Origin: Vibrio tubiashii
Lineage (GTDB): Bacteria; Pseudomonadota; Gammaproteobacteria; Enterobacterales; Vibrionaceae
Reading direction: 5' to 3'
DNA length: 64,000 nucleotides
Assembly: GCF_028551255.1 (NCBI RefSeq)
Contig: NZ_CP117029.1
Coordinates: 1,240,001-1,304,000 of the forward strand
Shown in pieces: positions 45,722 to 54,622 of the stretch. The first letter of the stretch is position 1, and every line of letters begins with the position of its first letter. The notes beneath the pieces were generated by a model. It saw nothing but the letters and a program-made list of their open reading frames with translations. It did not search any database and was not told the DNA's origin. A program made the translations under genes and the position numbers.

Positions 45722-47800
45722 ATGATTAGTTGGAAGCACGTTTTTGAACCTTCAATTAACTATTCTCAATCGTGGTTTCGTCAGTATTTATTACCTTCAT
45801 TGTACGCAATACGTGAGGGGATGATCTGGCTGATACCGTGTTTACTGATTTCTTCTTTTTGTCTCCTTGCTGCGAGCATTGCTGAGTTTGTGCAAGGTTA
45901 TCGCCCTGATTGGGTAGCAAGCCTTTACCTGGTTCATAGTGGTGTATCGGCATTTTTTCCCTACTTAATGACAGCCACTATTTCTTATGTGGTCGCCATG
46001 CAGTGGCGATTGCCGCGCCCACCTGTCGCACTGCTATCGATACTTTATCTAGTGCTCGTTGATACTCTAGTTCATGGTGAGCAAGTACTTCTGACCTTCA
46101 AGATTGTGATGGCGATAACTACGCCTCTTTATTCTATTCCTTTGTTGGCCAAGCTGTTGCATTATCCCAGTTTAAAACTGACAAGGTCGGATTCTGCGGG
46201 CAGTATTGTTAAAGAGTCACTCAATCTAGTATTACCCGCTTTAATTACGTCTGTGATTATTGTGTCAGCGAACATTGCGTTGTTCTCTTTAATTTCCAAT
46301 ATTCCTTTTTTATCCCTATTTACGCTTGATTATGCGAATAGCCCAGCATGGTTCGGGGTCATTTTTGCTGCCCTTAACTCAATTTTGTGGTTTTTTGGTG
46401 TGCATGGCTATTATGCGTTATTGCCTCTGGTGGAATTTCTGCAAGAAGCGGTAAATCTTAACTACTCCACAGTAGTAGCTGGTGGAGAGGCGATCTATCA
46501 TATGAACTTGTCTTTCATGGGGGCGTTTGTGTTCATTGGAGGGAGTGGGGCAACTCTGTCGCTGGTGATTGCATTGTTGTTGTTTGCCAAGCATAGAAAC
46601 CTCAAGCTTATCGCGATAGCAAGCATTCCAATTGGCTTACTTAATATCAACGAGATTTTGTTGTTCGGTTTGCCGATTATATTTAACCTCAGGCTGTTCT
46701 TACCCTTTCTGATTTGCCCGATCGCTAACGTTTTGGTGAGTATGCTTTGTGTCTCTAGTGGTTGGGTTGCCTCGCCTAGTGTCTCCGTACCTTTTAATAG
46801 TCCGATTTTCTTTAATGCTTTTGTGGCGACAGGCGGTGACTTCTCTGCGGTAGTGCTTCAATCTTTTAATATCGCCCTTGGCGTCATGATCTATTATCCA
46901 GCGGTTAAATACCTCTACAGTGCTGATCAGCATCAATCGATTCACATTGCGGCATTAGATACGACGTTCTCTCGCCGTGAAGAGGAGGCGCGCTCATTGG
47001 TCAATGACCCTATCAAAGCGTCTATTCAAGCGGAATTTGAGAGCAAGCAGCTATCACAGCAAATAGAGTTGCTAAGCCGTCAAGAGTTTGTGCTGGAGTA
47101 TCAACCTCAGATTTGTACGGTAACGAATAAAGTGGTGGGGTGTGAAGCGCTTGTCCGCGCGATAGATGAGCATGGACATCTTAAAGGGCCTCAGACATTT
47201 ATGCCTTGGCTAGAAAAAGCGAATCTAATGAAAGATTTGGATTTGTGGGTGATTAAGCAAGCAGTGAAAGATATTGCTAAGTTGCAAAGCAAAGGACATT
47301 TCATTCCGGTGAGTGTCAACATTACTCCGGAAACATTGATTTCTGAAGATTACTTCGAGCGTATTGTAGCTGTCATTAAACCCTATGCGCGTTACCTGCA
47401 TTTTGAGCTTACTGAAGAAACCTTACTGCTTGATAAAAACAAAGTGTATCTCAATTTTAATCGCCTTCATCAGTTAGGGGTGAAAATACATATTGATGAC
47501 TTTGGGACAGGCTATTCATCACTTAGCTATTTGAACCAGTTTACGATTGATTGCATAAAAATAGACCGTTCTTTTGTATTGGCATTAAGCAGTGACAAAG
47601 GGGTTAAGGTATTTGATTCCATCCTATCCATTGCCAATCAGTTGGATCTTGATGTGATTGTTGAAGGAGTCGAAACGATTGAACAATTGAATCATGTACC
47701 GAAACGGACGAACATCAAGGTTCAGGGTTGGTACTATTCCAAGTCATTAGCGTTGAATGAGTTGGTTCAATACAACCCTTATCCACGAGAAGCGGTTTAA
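45722..47800 (+). CDS. PTS EIIC-like membrane domain fused to an EAL phosphodiesterase
   Basis: A 692-residue membrane protein. Residues 1-410 form a PTS EIIC-type (cellobiose/lichenan class) channel domain with about ten helices, including GVHGYYALLPLVEF and IPIGLLNINEILLFGLPIIFN, the typical EIIC substrate loop region. From about 445 a complete EAL domain follows: CEALVRAI, VNITPETL, ELTEETLLL, DDFGTGYSSL, IKIDRSFV, VEGVET, VQGWYYS. A fusion of a sugar-sensing or transporting module to c-di-GMP hydrolysis. No EIIA/EIIB genes nearby. ATG at 45722 follows GGGGGG. Ends overlapping convergent polB by 4 bp. Confidence 0.9.
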   Translation: MISWKHVFEPSINYSQSWFRQYLLPSLYAIREGMIWLIPCLLISSFCLLAASIAEFVQGYRPDWVASLYLVHSGVSAFFPYLMTATISYVVAMQWRLPRPPVALLSILYLVLVDTLVHGEQVLLTFKIVMAITTPLYSIPLLAKLLHYPSLKLTRSDSAGSIVKESLNLVLPALITSVIIVSANIALFSLISNIPFLSLFTLDYANSPAWFGVIFAALNSILWFFGVHGYYALLPLVEFLQEAVNLNYSTVVAGGEAIYHMNLSFMGAFVFIGGSGATLSLVIALLLFAKHRNLKLIAIASIPIGLLNINEILLFGLPIIFNLRLFLPFLICPIANVLVSMLCVSSGWVASPSVSVPFNSPIFFNAFVATGGDFSAVVLQSFNIALGVMIYYPAVKYLYSADQHQSIHIAALDTTFSRREEEARSLVNDPIKASIQAEFESKQLSQQIELLSRQEFVLEYQPQICTVTNKVVGCEALVRAIDEHGHLKGPQTFMPWLEKANLMKDLDLWVIKQAVKDIAKLQSKGHFIPVSVNITPETLISEDYFERIVAVIKPYARYLHFELTEETLLLDKNKVYLNFNRLHQLGVKIHIDDFGTGYSSLSYLNQFTIDCIKIDRSFVLALSSDKGVKVFDSILSIANQLDLDVIVEGVETIEQLNHVPKRTNIKVQGWYYSKSLALNELVQYNPYPREAV

Positions 47801-50154
47801 AACAAGCCTAGCTGCGGCTCACTGAGTGTCTCAAAGTCTAGCCCAATAAATGGCAAGATGGCTTCTGCCACTGGCTTTAGTTGTTTATCAATGTAGTGCT
47901 GATAGTTGATAGCGCTTTTTTGGTACTCTTTCGGTTCGGGGCCCGAGGTAGTGATCACGTATTCGATTCTACCTTTGTTTTGATACTGCAATGGGCGACC
48001 AAGTTGGGCGTTTATTTCATCCGCCATTCTGGCTGCACGTACCTGAGGTGGAATGTTTTTCTGATACTCATGCAGTTTTCTTCTTAAGCGTTTTTGATAG
48101 ACGAGTTTGTCATCGAAATCTCCCGCTTTGGTCTGCTCGACAAACCCGCGAATATAGTCACTTGGGTTCTCGCCATGAAACACCATTGAGTACAGTGTTT
48201 GTTGGAATTCTTGGGCTAATGGCGTCCAGTCTGTTCGAGCGCTCTCTAAGCCTTTAAAAATCAGTCGTTCATTTTCCCCTTCACCGATAAGTCCGGCATA
48301 GCGCTTTTTCGAGCCGGTTTCCTGTCCACGAATCGTTGGCATTAAGAACTTTTTGTAGTGCGTCTCGTACTCTAACTCCAAAATTGAGTTGAGGTTATAC
48401 TCCTCACGTAAGTGGTTCGTCCACCACTCATTGATATAGTCAACAAGCTGGTGGCCAATTTCATCAGCTTGTGACTGAGAGAACTGCCCATTAAGTGACA
48501 CAAACGTGGAGTCGGTATCACCGTATATCACTTGATAGCCTTTCTCTTCAATCAATACCTTGGTCTGCTTCATGATCTCGTGACCTCGCATCGTGATGCT
48601 GGAGGCTAGTCGCGTATCGAAGAAGCGGCATCCTGACGAACCAAGTACGCCATAGAAAGAGTTCATGATGATTTTTATCGCTTGAGAAAAGGCTTTTTCA
48701 CTGTTCTTTTTCGCGACATCGCGCGCCGCCCAGAGGTTTTCGATCATCTCTGGTAGGAAATGACGAGTGCGGTGAAATTGTCCGCCTCTGAATCCTGGAA
48801 CCGCTTGCTCTTGTTCAAGACCAATGTCTTGCTGTAATCCCTCAATTAACCCCATAGGGTCGATAAGAAAACTACGAATAATGGAAGGATAAAGACTCTT
48901 AAAATCGAGGACTAAAACTGAATCATAAAGATTTGGAATCGAGTCCATCACATAACCGCCAGGGCTCGCCAACCAGTTCTCTGGATGTAAGTTTGGCGCG
49001 ACGTAGCCAGCGCGATGAATCTGGGGTAAGTAGAGATTGGTAAACGCAGCAACTGAGCCGCCAACACGGTCCAGTTCAACCCCGGTCAGTTTAGAGCGCT
49101 CAATGGCAAATTCTAATAAGTGGGTATGGGCAAAAATCTTGTTAACCAAGACACAATCTTGCAGGTTGTATTTAGCAAGAGAAGGCTTGTCATGGCGATA
49201 CATCTGATTGATCTCGTCCATGCGGTCATGCACATTGTGTATCTGCTTTCCTTCACCCAGCAACTCTTGTGATACGGCTTCTAAAGACCAGCTGCGGAAG
49301 TGGTAGGTCGCTGTTTTCAGAGTATCAATTCCGTCCATTACGACTCGGCCGGGAATCGATATAAAGGCTTGTTGAGTTGTGTTTGATGTGCGGAAAAAAC
49401 TCGATTGTTTACCTCGACCAAGCATTAACTTGACTTGATTCCTCTCGGCACGTTTGTGCAGTAGCCTGAAATCAAAGTCGATGACATTCCAACCAACGAT
49501 AACATCGGGATCGAACTGGCTAAACCAATCAACCAGCGCGAGCAGCAACTCTTTCTCGTTGCTTACCCACTGCATGTGAGTATCAGCTGGTTGAGGAGCG
49601 CCAATCATAATCACTCGGCTGTCCATTGGACTATCTAGCCCAATAGAGTAGAGCACGCCTTTTTCTGAACACTCAACATCTAAGGACACCACTTTGAGTT
49701 CTGGGGTGTAATCGCCTTGGCGACATTTCACCTGCTTGTACCGAAGGTGCGATGCATTGCTCTGAACTGCTCCAGTAAACTCCAGGCTGCCTTTTATAAA
49801 GCGCTCCATTAGGTAGCGGTCAGCAAGGCGAATGTCGTCTTCTAACACAACAATGTCATGTTGCTTGAGATGCTCGCTGAGTACTTGAGCTTGCTTGATA
49901 GAATGACAGTAACATGCAGCTACGGGTCGTAAGGCAAAGTCTTTCAGTGGTAAGGTTTTCCACTCGATCTGCACGTTTTGGCTCTGCGTTTTGGCACTTT
50001 CCAACTGGTCTTGAAAGATGAAAAAGACAGGCTTTTCGCCTTCAATCAACAGTTGCGTAGGACCTTGCGGTGTGGATAACCAAAGATCTATTTGAGTAGT
50101 GCCTTTAATATCACGGGCTTGCCGAGTTAGTACGAATCCGTTTTGAATAGCCAT
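47797..50154 (-). CDS. polB: DNA polymerase II
   Basis: A 785-residue family B DNA polymerase with proofreading, used in replication restart and translesion synthesis. Exo I VVSLDVECSEKG, Exo II VIVGWNVIDFDFRLLHK, polymerase motif A LDFKSLYPSIIRSF, motif B KIIMNSFYGVLGSSGCRFF and motif C VIYGDTDSTFVS are all intact. Full length. No LexA box (CTGT-N8-ACAG) was recognised upstream, although polB is SOS-controlled in E. coli. Confidence 0.96.
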   Translation of the reverse strand: MAIQNGFVLTRQARDIKGTTQIDLWLSTPQGPTQLLIEGEKPVFFIFQDQLESAKTQSQNVQIEWKTLPLKDFALRPVAACYCHSIKQAQVLSEHLKQHDIVVLEDDIRLADRYLMERFIKGSLEFTGAVQSNASHLRYKQVKCRQGDYTPELKVVSLDVECSEKGVLYSIGLDSPMDSRVIMIGAPQPADTHMQWVSNEKELLLALVDWFSQFDPDVIVGWNVIDFDFRLLHKRAERNQVKLMLGRGKQSSFFRTSNTTQQAFISIPGRVVMDGIDTLKTATYHFRSWSLEAVSQELLGEGKQIHNVHDRMDEINQMYRHDKPSLAKYNLQDCVLVNKIFAHTHLLEFAIERSKLTGVELDRVGGSVAAFTNLYLPQIHRAGYVAPNLHPENWLASPGGYVMDSIPNLYDSVLVLDFKSLYPSIIRSFLIDPMGLIEGLQQDIGLEQEQAVPGFRGGQFHRTRHFLPEMIENLWAARDVAKKNSEKAFSQAIKIIMNSFYGVLGSSGCRFFDTRLASSITMRGHEIMKQTKVLIEEKGYQVIYGDTDSTFVSLNGQFSQSQADEIGHQLVDYINEWWTNHLREEYNLNSILELEYETHYKKFLMPTIRGQETGSKKRYAGLIGEGENERLIFKGLESARTDWTPLAQEFQQTLYSMVFHGENPSDYIRGFVEQTKAGDFDDKLVYQKRLRRKLHEYQKNIPPQVRAARMADEINAQLGRPLQYQNKGRIEYVITTSGPEPKEYQKSAINYQHYIDKQLKPVAEAILPFIGLDFETLSEPQLGLF

Positions 50155-50480
50155 TTAGAAATTTAACAAAGAGATGACGCGGTAAACTTCCGCATAAGTA
50201 GGGTATCACAAGCCCGTAAAGTTAAATAGCAAGGGGATAAAATACCACTTTGGGAGAGGTTGATGTGGTAGAAAAATAACCACTAAAAGAAGCTAAGCGA
50301 TTGATTATTAGATTAATAACAATTTAAGTAGCAGTTATGAAAATAAGTACTTGCTAAACTTTGCGTTTCAGCACATATTCAGAGTAAGCGAAATTAGTAT
50401 TATGAGTTAAACTAGGCAGCTGTACTGTATTCCACAATGCGTGGAAGCAGAGCCAAGTTAAATAGTGTGGAGATACAAGT
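50155..50480. other. Divergent intergenic region, polB / uvrY
   Basis: 326 bp with both promoters. Two small inverted repeats: TACCAC (50243) with GTGGTA (50265), and the hairpin at 50430-50446 in the uvrY leader. No gene seen. Confidence 0.55.
50430..50446 (+). repeat. Leader hairpin upstream of uvrY/varA with GGA motifs
   Basis: TTCCAC and GTGGAA pair perfectly around AATGC. One GGA lies in the stem and another in the GTGGAGA ribosome-site region (from 50466), a layout seen in CsrA-bound leaders. CsrA binding is inference. Confidence 0.35.
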
Positions 50481-51125
50481 TTGATAAATGTTTTCCTTGT
50501 AGATGATCACGAGCTGGTTCGCACAGGGATACGACGTATTATTGAAGACGTCCGTGGAATGAACGTAGCAGGGGAAGCTGAAAGCGGTGAAGAAGCAGTA
50601 AAATGGTGTCGTAGCAACCATGCTGACGTCATTTTAATGGATATGAATATGCCGGGTATTGGTGGCCTAGAGGCAACCAAGAAGATCTTGCGTTTTAATC
50701 CTGATGTCAAAATCATCGTTTTAACTGTTCATACGGAAAATCCGTTTCCAACTAAAGTGATGCAGGCAGGTGCCGCTGGTTACCTGACTAAAGGCGCGGG
50801 ACCAGATGAAATGGTCAACGCGATTCGAATGGTGAATAGTGGTCAACGCTACATCTCACCAGAAATTGCTCAACAGATGGCGCTTAGCCAATTTTCTCCG
50901 GCTTCGGAAAACCCATTTGCCGATCTGTCTGAGCGTGAGCTGCAAATCATGATGATGATTACCAAAGGGGAGAAGGTGACTGACATTTCAGAGCAGTTAA
51001 ACCTAAGCCCTAAAACGGTAAACAGCTACCGCTATCGTTTATTTAATAAACTCGATATTAGCGGTGATGTTGAATTGACTCACCTAGCAATTCGACATGG
51101 AATGATCGACACCGAGACATTATAA
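50481..51125 (+). CDS. uvrY: GacA/UvrY/VarA-family response regulator
   Basis: A 214-residue NarL/FixJ-type response regulator (VarA in V. cholerae naming), partner of the BarA/VarS kinase, which activates Csr small RNAs. Receiver with VDDHELVR and Asp in [14 protein letters not shown]-terminal LuxR-type helix-turn-helix, [15 protein letters not shown] and [17 protein letters not shown]. Start is TTG at 50481 behind GTGGAGA. It stands before uvrC and pgsA, the order conserved in gamma-proteobacteria. Confidence 0.95.
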   Translation: MINVFLVDDHELVRTGIRRIIEDVRGMNVAGEAESGEEAVKWCRSNHADVILMDMNMPGIGGLEATKKILRFNPDVKIIVLTVHTENPFPTKVMQAGAAGYLTKGAGPDEMVNAIRMVNSGQRYISPEIAQQMALSQFSPASENPFADLSERELQIMMMITKGEKVTDISEQLNLSPKTVNSYRYRLFNKLDISGDVELTHLAIRHGMIDTETL

Positions 51126-51172
51126 GGCGCCATTACCATCAATTTTTTTCAGATCCAATACATGGTAATGGT

Positions 51173-53002
51173 ATGACCCAATTTGACTCGGCTTCTTTCC
51201 TTAAAACAGTAACCAATCAGCCCGGCGTTTATCGTATGTATAACGCCGACGCTGTGGTTATCTATGTTGGTAAAGCTAAAGATCTCAAAAAACGCCTTTC
51301 AAGCTATTTCAGAATTAAAGTAGATAGCGAGAAAACGCGTGCTCTCGTTAGTAATATTGCCAAAATTGATGTCACGGTAACTCACACCGAGACAGAAGCT
51401 CTGATCCTTGAGCACAATTACATCAAGCAGTACTTACCTAAATACAACGTATTGTTGCGCGATGATAAGTCCTATCCGTATATCTTTGTCAGCGGACATA
51501 AGCACCCAAGGCTTTCGATGCATCGCGGTGCAAAAAAGCGTAAAGGGGAGTATTTTGGCCCGTACCCTGACTCAGGTGCCGTTCGAGAAACGCTTCATCT
51601 GATCCAAAAGATATTTCCGGTTCGCCAATGTGAAGACACGGTGTACAGCAACCGAACTCGCCCTTGTTTGATGTATCAAATTGGTCGTTGCGCTGCGCCT
51701 TGTGTCAGTAGTGTCATTTCCGATGATGACTATAGCGAGTTGGTTGATTTGGTACGCTTGTTTCTACAAGGGAAAGACCAGCAAGTTCTGAGCTCCTTAG
51801 TCGAAAAAATGGAGCAGGCGAGTCAATCTTTACGTTTTGAAGAGGCGGCCAAGTTCCGCGATCAAATTCAAGCAATACGCCGTGTACAAGAGCAGCAATT
51901 TGTTTCTGAAGACTCTATGGACGATATGGATGTGCTCGGCTTTGCCCAAGAAAATGGCATTGCCTGTATTCATATCTTGATGATTCGCCAAGGTAAGGTG
52001 TTGGGCAGCCGCAGCCATTTTCCCAAGATTCCAAATAGTACGACTCAGCAAGAAGTTTTTTATAGCTTCCTGAGCCAATACTACTTAAGCCACAATGAAG
52101 CGCGAACCATTCCAACCCGTATCATACTCAACACAGGTTTGATGGATGATTCTGACTCGCTGGCTGAAGCGCTCTCAGGTATTGCGGGACGTAAGGTCCA
52201 TTTTCATGTTAACCCGACGGGGACACGTGGCAGATACCTGAAACTTTCTAATACCAATGCGTTAACGGCCATTACGACCAAGATAAATCATAAGATGACG
52301 ATTTCTCAACGTTTCAAAGAGCTGCGAGAGCTACTTGGAATGGAAAGCATAACGCGTATGGAGTGTTTTGATATTTCTCATACCATGGGCGAGAGCACGA
52401 TTGCTTCCTGCGTTGTGTTTAATCATGAAGGGCCAGTTAAGCAAGAGTATCGTCGTTACAATATCTCTGGAATTACTGGTGGTGATGACTATGCGGCGAT
52501 GGGGCAGGCACTAGAGCGTCGTTACTCGAAACAACTCGAAGTAGAAAAGATTCCAGACATCGTATTTATCGATGGTGGTAAAGGACAGCTCAATCGAGCC
52601 CATGAGATTATTTCTCAGTATTGGGGAGACTGGCCAAAGCGCCCGCATTTGATCGGTATCGCAAAAGGTGTAACTCGTAAACCAGGACTGGAAACTTTGA
52701 TTACGGTGGAAGGGGATGAGTTTAATCTTCCTAGTGACGCACCTGCTCTGCATCTTATGCAGCATATCCGAGATGAAAGTCATAACCATGCGATTGCTGG
52801 TCATAGGGCAAAACGTGGAAAAACGCGTAGAACCAGTGCTTTAGAAGGCATTGAGGGTGTTGGGCCAAAACGTCGCCAAGCGCTACTCAAATACATGGGT
52901 GGGTTACAAGAACTTAAACGTGCCAGTGTTGAAGAAATCGCCAAAGTACCAGGTATTAGTGTTTCTTTGGCAGAAAACATTTATCAAGCATTGAAACAAT
53001 AG
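51173..53002 (+). CDS. uvrC: Excinuclease ABC subunit C
   Basis: A 609-residue dual-incision nuclease of nucleotide excision repair. GIY-YIG domain ([25 protein letters not shown]), UVR region ([14 protein letters not shown]), RNase-H-like C-terminal nuclease ([23 protein letters not shown]) and helix-hairpin-helix end ([19 protein letters not shown]). Full length. 47 bp after uvrY. Confidence 0.97.
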   Translation: MTQFDSASFLKTVTNQPGVYRMYNADAVVIYVGKAKDLKKRLSSYFRIKVDSEKTRALVSNIAKIDVTVTHTETEALILEHNYIKQYLPKYNVLLRDDKSYPYIFVSGHKHPRLSMHRGAKKRKGEYFGPYPDSGAVRETLHLIQKIFPVRQCEDTVYSNRTRPCLMYQIGRCAAPCVSSVISDDDYSELVDLVRLFLQGKDQQVLSSLVEKMEQASQSLRFEEAAKFRDQIQAIRRVQEQQFVSEDSMDDMDVLGFAQENGIACIHILMIRQGKVLGSRSHFPKIPNSTTQQEVFYSFLSQYYLSHNEARTIPTRIILNTGLMDDSDSLAEALSGIAGRKVHFHVNPTGTRGRYLKLSNTNALTAITTKINHKMTISQRFKELRELLGMESITRMECFDISHTMGESTIASCVVFNHEGPVKQEYRRYNISGITGGDDYAAMGQALERRYSKQLEVEKIPDIVFIDGGKGQLNRAHEIISQYWGDWPKRPHLIGIAKGVTRKPGLETLITVEGDEFNLPSDAPALHLMQHIRDESHNHAIAGHRAKRGKTRRTSALEGIEGVGPKRRQALLKYMGGLQELKRASVEEIAKVPGISVSLAENIYQALKQ

Positions 53003-53079
53003 AAAAAATCCCGCACCATAAGGCGCTGTTTGAAGCACCAAATAGAGCCATACGCAAACAAAAAGAGCCTTAACTAAAT

Positions 53080-53637
53080 ATGCGTTTAAATATCCCGAAC
53101 ATATTGTCTTTGTTGCGACTTTTCTTGATACCAGTATTTGTCGTTGTGTTTTACCTTCCTTATAGCTGGTCTCCTTTTGCCGCCGCAATGGTGTTTTGGG
53201 TTGCTGGATTTACAGATTGGCTAGATGGCATGCTGGCTCGAAAATTGGGTCAAACCTCCCGTTTTGGCGCATTTATTGATCCGGTTGCGGATAAAGTTCT
53301 GGTTGCGACTGCGCTTATTTTGATAACCGAACATTACCACAGCATTTGGATTACTATTCCGGCAGTGACGATGATCGCTCGTGAAATCATCATCTCAGCA
53401 CTACGTGAGTGGATGGCCGAAATCGGCAAACGAGCCAGTGTGGCGGTATCTTGGGTGGGTAAAGTTAAGACTCTGAGCCAGATGTTCGCTTTATGGGTGC
53501 TTATCTGGCGCTACGATGATTGGATGATTTGGTTAGGTTATGCAGCATTGTACATTGCGACCTTCCTTACTTACTGGTCGATGGCGCAGTATCTCATGGC
53601 AGCAAAAGATGATTTGCTGAGTGAAGAACACCACTGA
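53080..53637 (+). CDS. pgsA: CDP-diacylglycerol-glycerol-3-phosphate 3-phosphatidyltransferase
   Basis: A 185-residue membrane enzyme that makes phosphatidylglycerol phosphate. The CDP-alcohol phosphotransferase motif is complete: [19 protein letters not shown] then [29 protein letters not shown] is the typical start. Follows uvrC by 77 bp, and a tRNA cluster follows it, as in E. coli. The product feeds the cardiolipin synthase encoded earlier in the window. Confidence 0.96.
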   Translation: MRLNIPNILSLLRLFLIPVFVVVFYLPYSWSPFAAAMVFWVAGFTDWLDGMLARKLGQTSRFGAFIDPVADKVLVATALILITEHYHSIWITIPAVTMIAREIIISALREWMAEIGKRASVAVSWVGKVKTLSQMFALWVLIWRYDDWMIWLGYAALYIATFLTYWSMAQYLMAAKDDLLSEEHH

Positions 53638-53642
53638 TTTTG

Positions 53643-53668
53643 AAAGCGGGCAATAGCCCGCTTTTTTG
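53643..53668 (+). terminator. Terminator of the uvrY-uvrC-pgsA operon
   Basis: Stem AAGCGGGC / GCCCGCTT with an AATA loop and a TTTTTT run. Confidence 0.9.
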
Positions 53669-53792
53669 TATCTCACATTTTCACAAACTCAATTAACTCA
53701 GTGGATTTGCTCAATTATTTGCTAACAAACTCGTTAATTTGAGTCGTTTTGCACGTTTAATAGACAAACGATTCGAAAATTCAAAATTAGTG

Positions 53793-53820
53793 TTGACTCG
53801 TTAGTTCGAATGCGTAGAAT
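53793..53820 (+). promoter_or_regulatory. tRNA cluster promoter
   Basis: TTGACT (53793-53798) and TAGAAT (53815-53820) with a 16 bp spacer, followed by a GC-rich GCATCCC discriminator typical of stringently controlled stable-RNA promoters. The first tRNA starts 56 bp downstream. Confidence 0.7.
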
Positions 53821-53875
53821 GCATCCCGTACCCAAGAGGAATTGAGTGAATAACTTCTCATCTTGGTGTGACAGA

Positions 53876-53949
53876 GGCGCGTTGGCAGAGTGGCTATGCA
53901 GCGGATTGCAAATCCGTGGACCTCGGTTCGACTCCGGGACGCGCCTCCA
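53876..53949 (+). tRNA. tRNA-Cys(GCA)
   Basis: 74 bases with encoded CCA; acceptor GGCGCGT / ACGCGCC; anticodon loop TTGCAAA with GCA at 53908-53910; T arm GGTTCGACTCC. First gene of the cluster. Confidence 0.95.
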
Positions 53950-53952
53950 TTT

Positions 53953-54028
53953 GCGACACTAGCTCAGTTGGTAGAGCGCAACCTTGCCAAGGTTGAGGTC
54001 ACGAGTTCGAACCTCGTGTGTCGCTCCA
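53953..54028 (+). tRNA. tRNA-Gly(GCC), copy 1
   Basis: 76 bases with encoded CCA; acceptor GCGACAC / GTGTCGC; anticodon stem-loop CAACC TTGCCAA GGTTG. Identical to the copy at 54208-54283. Confidence 0.95.
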
Positions 54029-54102
54029 AATTATTTTTGATAACGATTCCCTCAAGGGTCGATATCACGGATGGTGTCTCCATCACAGATTTAGATTTGT
54101 GT

Positions 54103-54189
54103 GCCCTGGTGGTGGAATTGGTAGACACAAGGGATTTAAAATCCCTCGGCGTTCGCGCTGTGCCGGTTCAAGTCCGGCCCGGGGCACCA
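54103..54189 (+). tRNA. tRNA-Leu(TAA)
   Basis: 87 bases with encoded CCA; acceptor GCCCTGG / CCGGGGC; anticodon loop TTTAAAA with TAA at 54137-54139; long variable arm typical of Leu. Confidence 0.95.
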
Positions 54190-54207
54190 TCTAATCTAAC
54201 GCATTAC

Positions 54208-54283
54208 GCGACACTAGCTCAGTTGGTAGAGCGCAACCTTGCCAAGGTTGAGGTCACGAGTTCGAACCTCGTGTGTCGCTCCA
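54208..54283 (+). tRNA. tRNA-Gly(GCC), copy 2
   Basis: 76 bases, sequence identical to the first Gly gene, with encoded CCA. Last gene of the Cys-Gly-Leu-Gly cluster. Confidence 0.95.
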
Positions 54284-54287
54284 AGTT

Positions 54288-54318
54288 TAAAACCCTAGCA
54301 GAAATGCTAGGGTTTTTT
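54288..54318 (+). terminator. Terminator of the tRNA cluster
   Basis: Stem AAACCCTAGCA / TGCTAGGGTTT with a GAAA tetraloop and TTTTTT. Confidence 0.9.
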
Positions 54319-54401
54319 GCGTTATACGTCTTATTAATCTTAGCTTTGCTACAACTCTCAAGTCCTGATTGATTTTTGAACATTCATTGTGTGAATTTAT
54401 T

Positions 54402-54432
54402 TATAATTCGAATAAAATAAACGTTCGTTTAT
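54402..54432 (+). promoter_or_regulatory. Promoter -10 and overlapping palindromic operator of the GGDEF operon
   Basis: TATAAT at 54402-54407 is followed at 54417-54432 by a palindrome with arms ATAAACG and CGTTTAT around TT. The palindrome would lie over the first transcribed bases, a normal repressor position. No well-spaced -35 box is evident. The regulator is unknown. Confidence 0.45.
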
Positions 54433-54467
54433 ATGAAGTCGCTCCAAGAGTTGTAGGATGAGTTCGA

Positions 54468-54620
54468 ATGGATAGATCAAAATGGTTAGTTTGCAATGCT
54501 TTCTATCTAGGCTTGTCGTTTAGTTCTGCTCCACACTCCCCGTATACGTCGGCTCAGCAAATTATCTTTAACCTGTTTAGCGCGAATGGGTCATTGAACA
54601 GTGTTAAGAGCGAGCACTAA
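54468..54620 (+). CDS. Small ORF upstream of the GGDEF gene
   Basis: A 50-residue reading frame, MDRSKWLVCNAFYLGLSFSS at the start, with AGGATGAG about seven bases before its ATG. It ends 2 bp before the TTG start of the GGDEF gene, so it could couple translation of that gene. The N-terminal part is mildly hydrophobic and could be a short signal or membrane segment, while the rest is polar. I do not recognise it; comparison between species is needed to call it coding. Confidence 0.45.
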   Translation: MDRSKWLVCNAFYLGLSFSSAPHSPYTSAQQIIFNLFSANGSLNSVKSEH

Positions 54621-54622
54621 CC

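Noticed and set aside
50155..50480. LexA box upstream of polB
   Set aside because: Looked for CTGT-N8-ACAG on both strands; the nearest CTGT (50425) has no partner at the right distance.
53890..54372. 160-codon frame across the tRNA cluster
   Set aside because: Its text repeats because it translates two identical tRNA genes (ATLAQLVERNLAKVEVTSS twice). It is an artefact of tRNA sequence.
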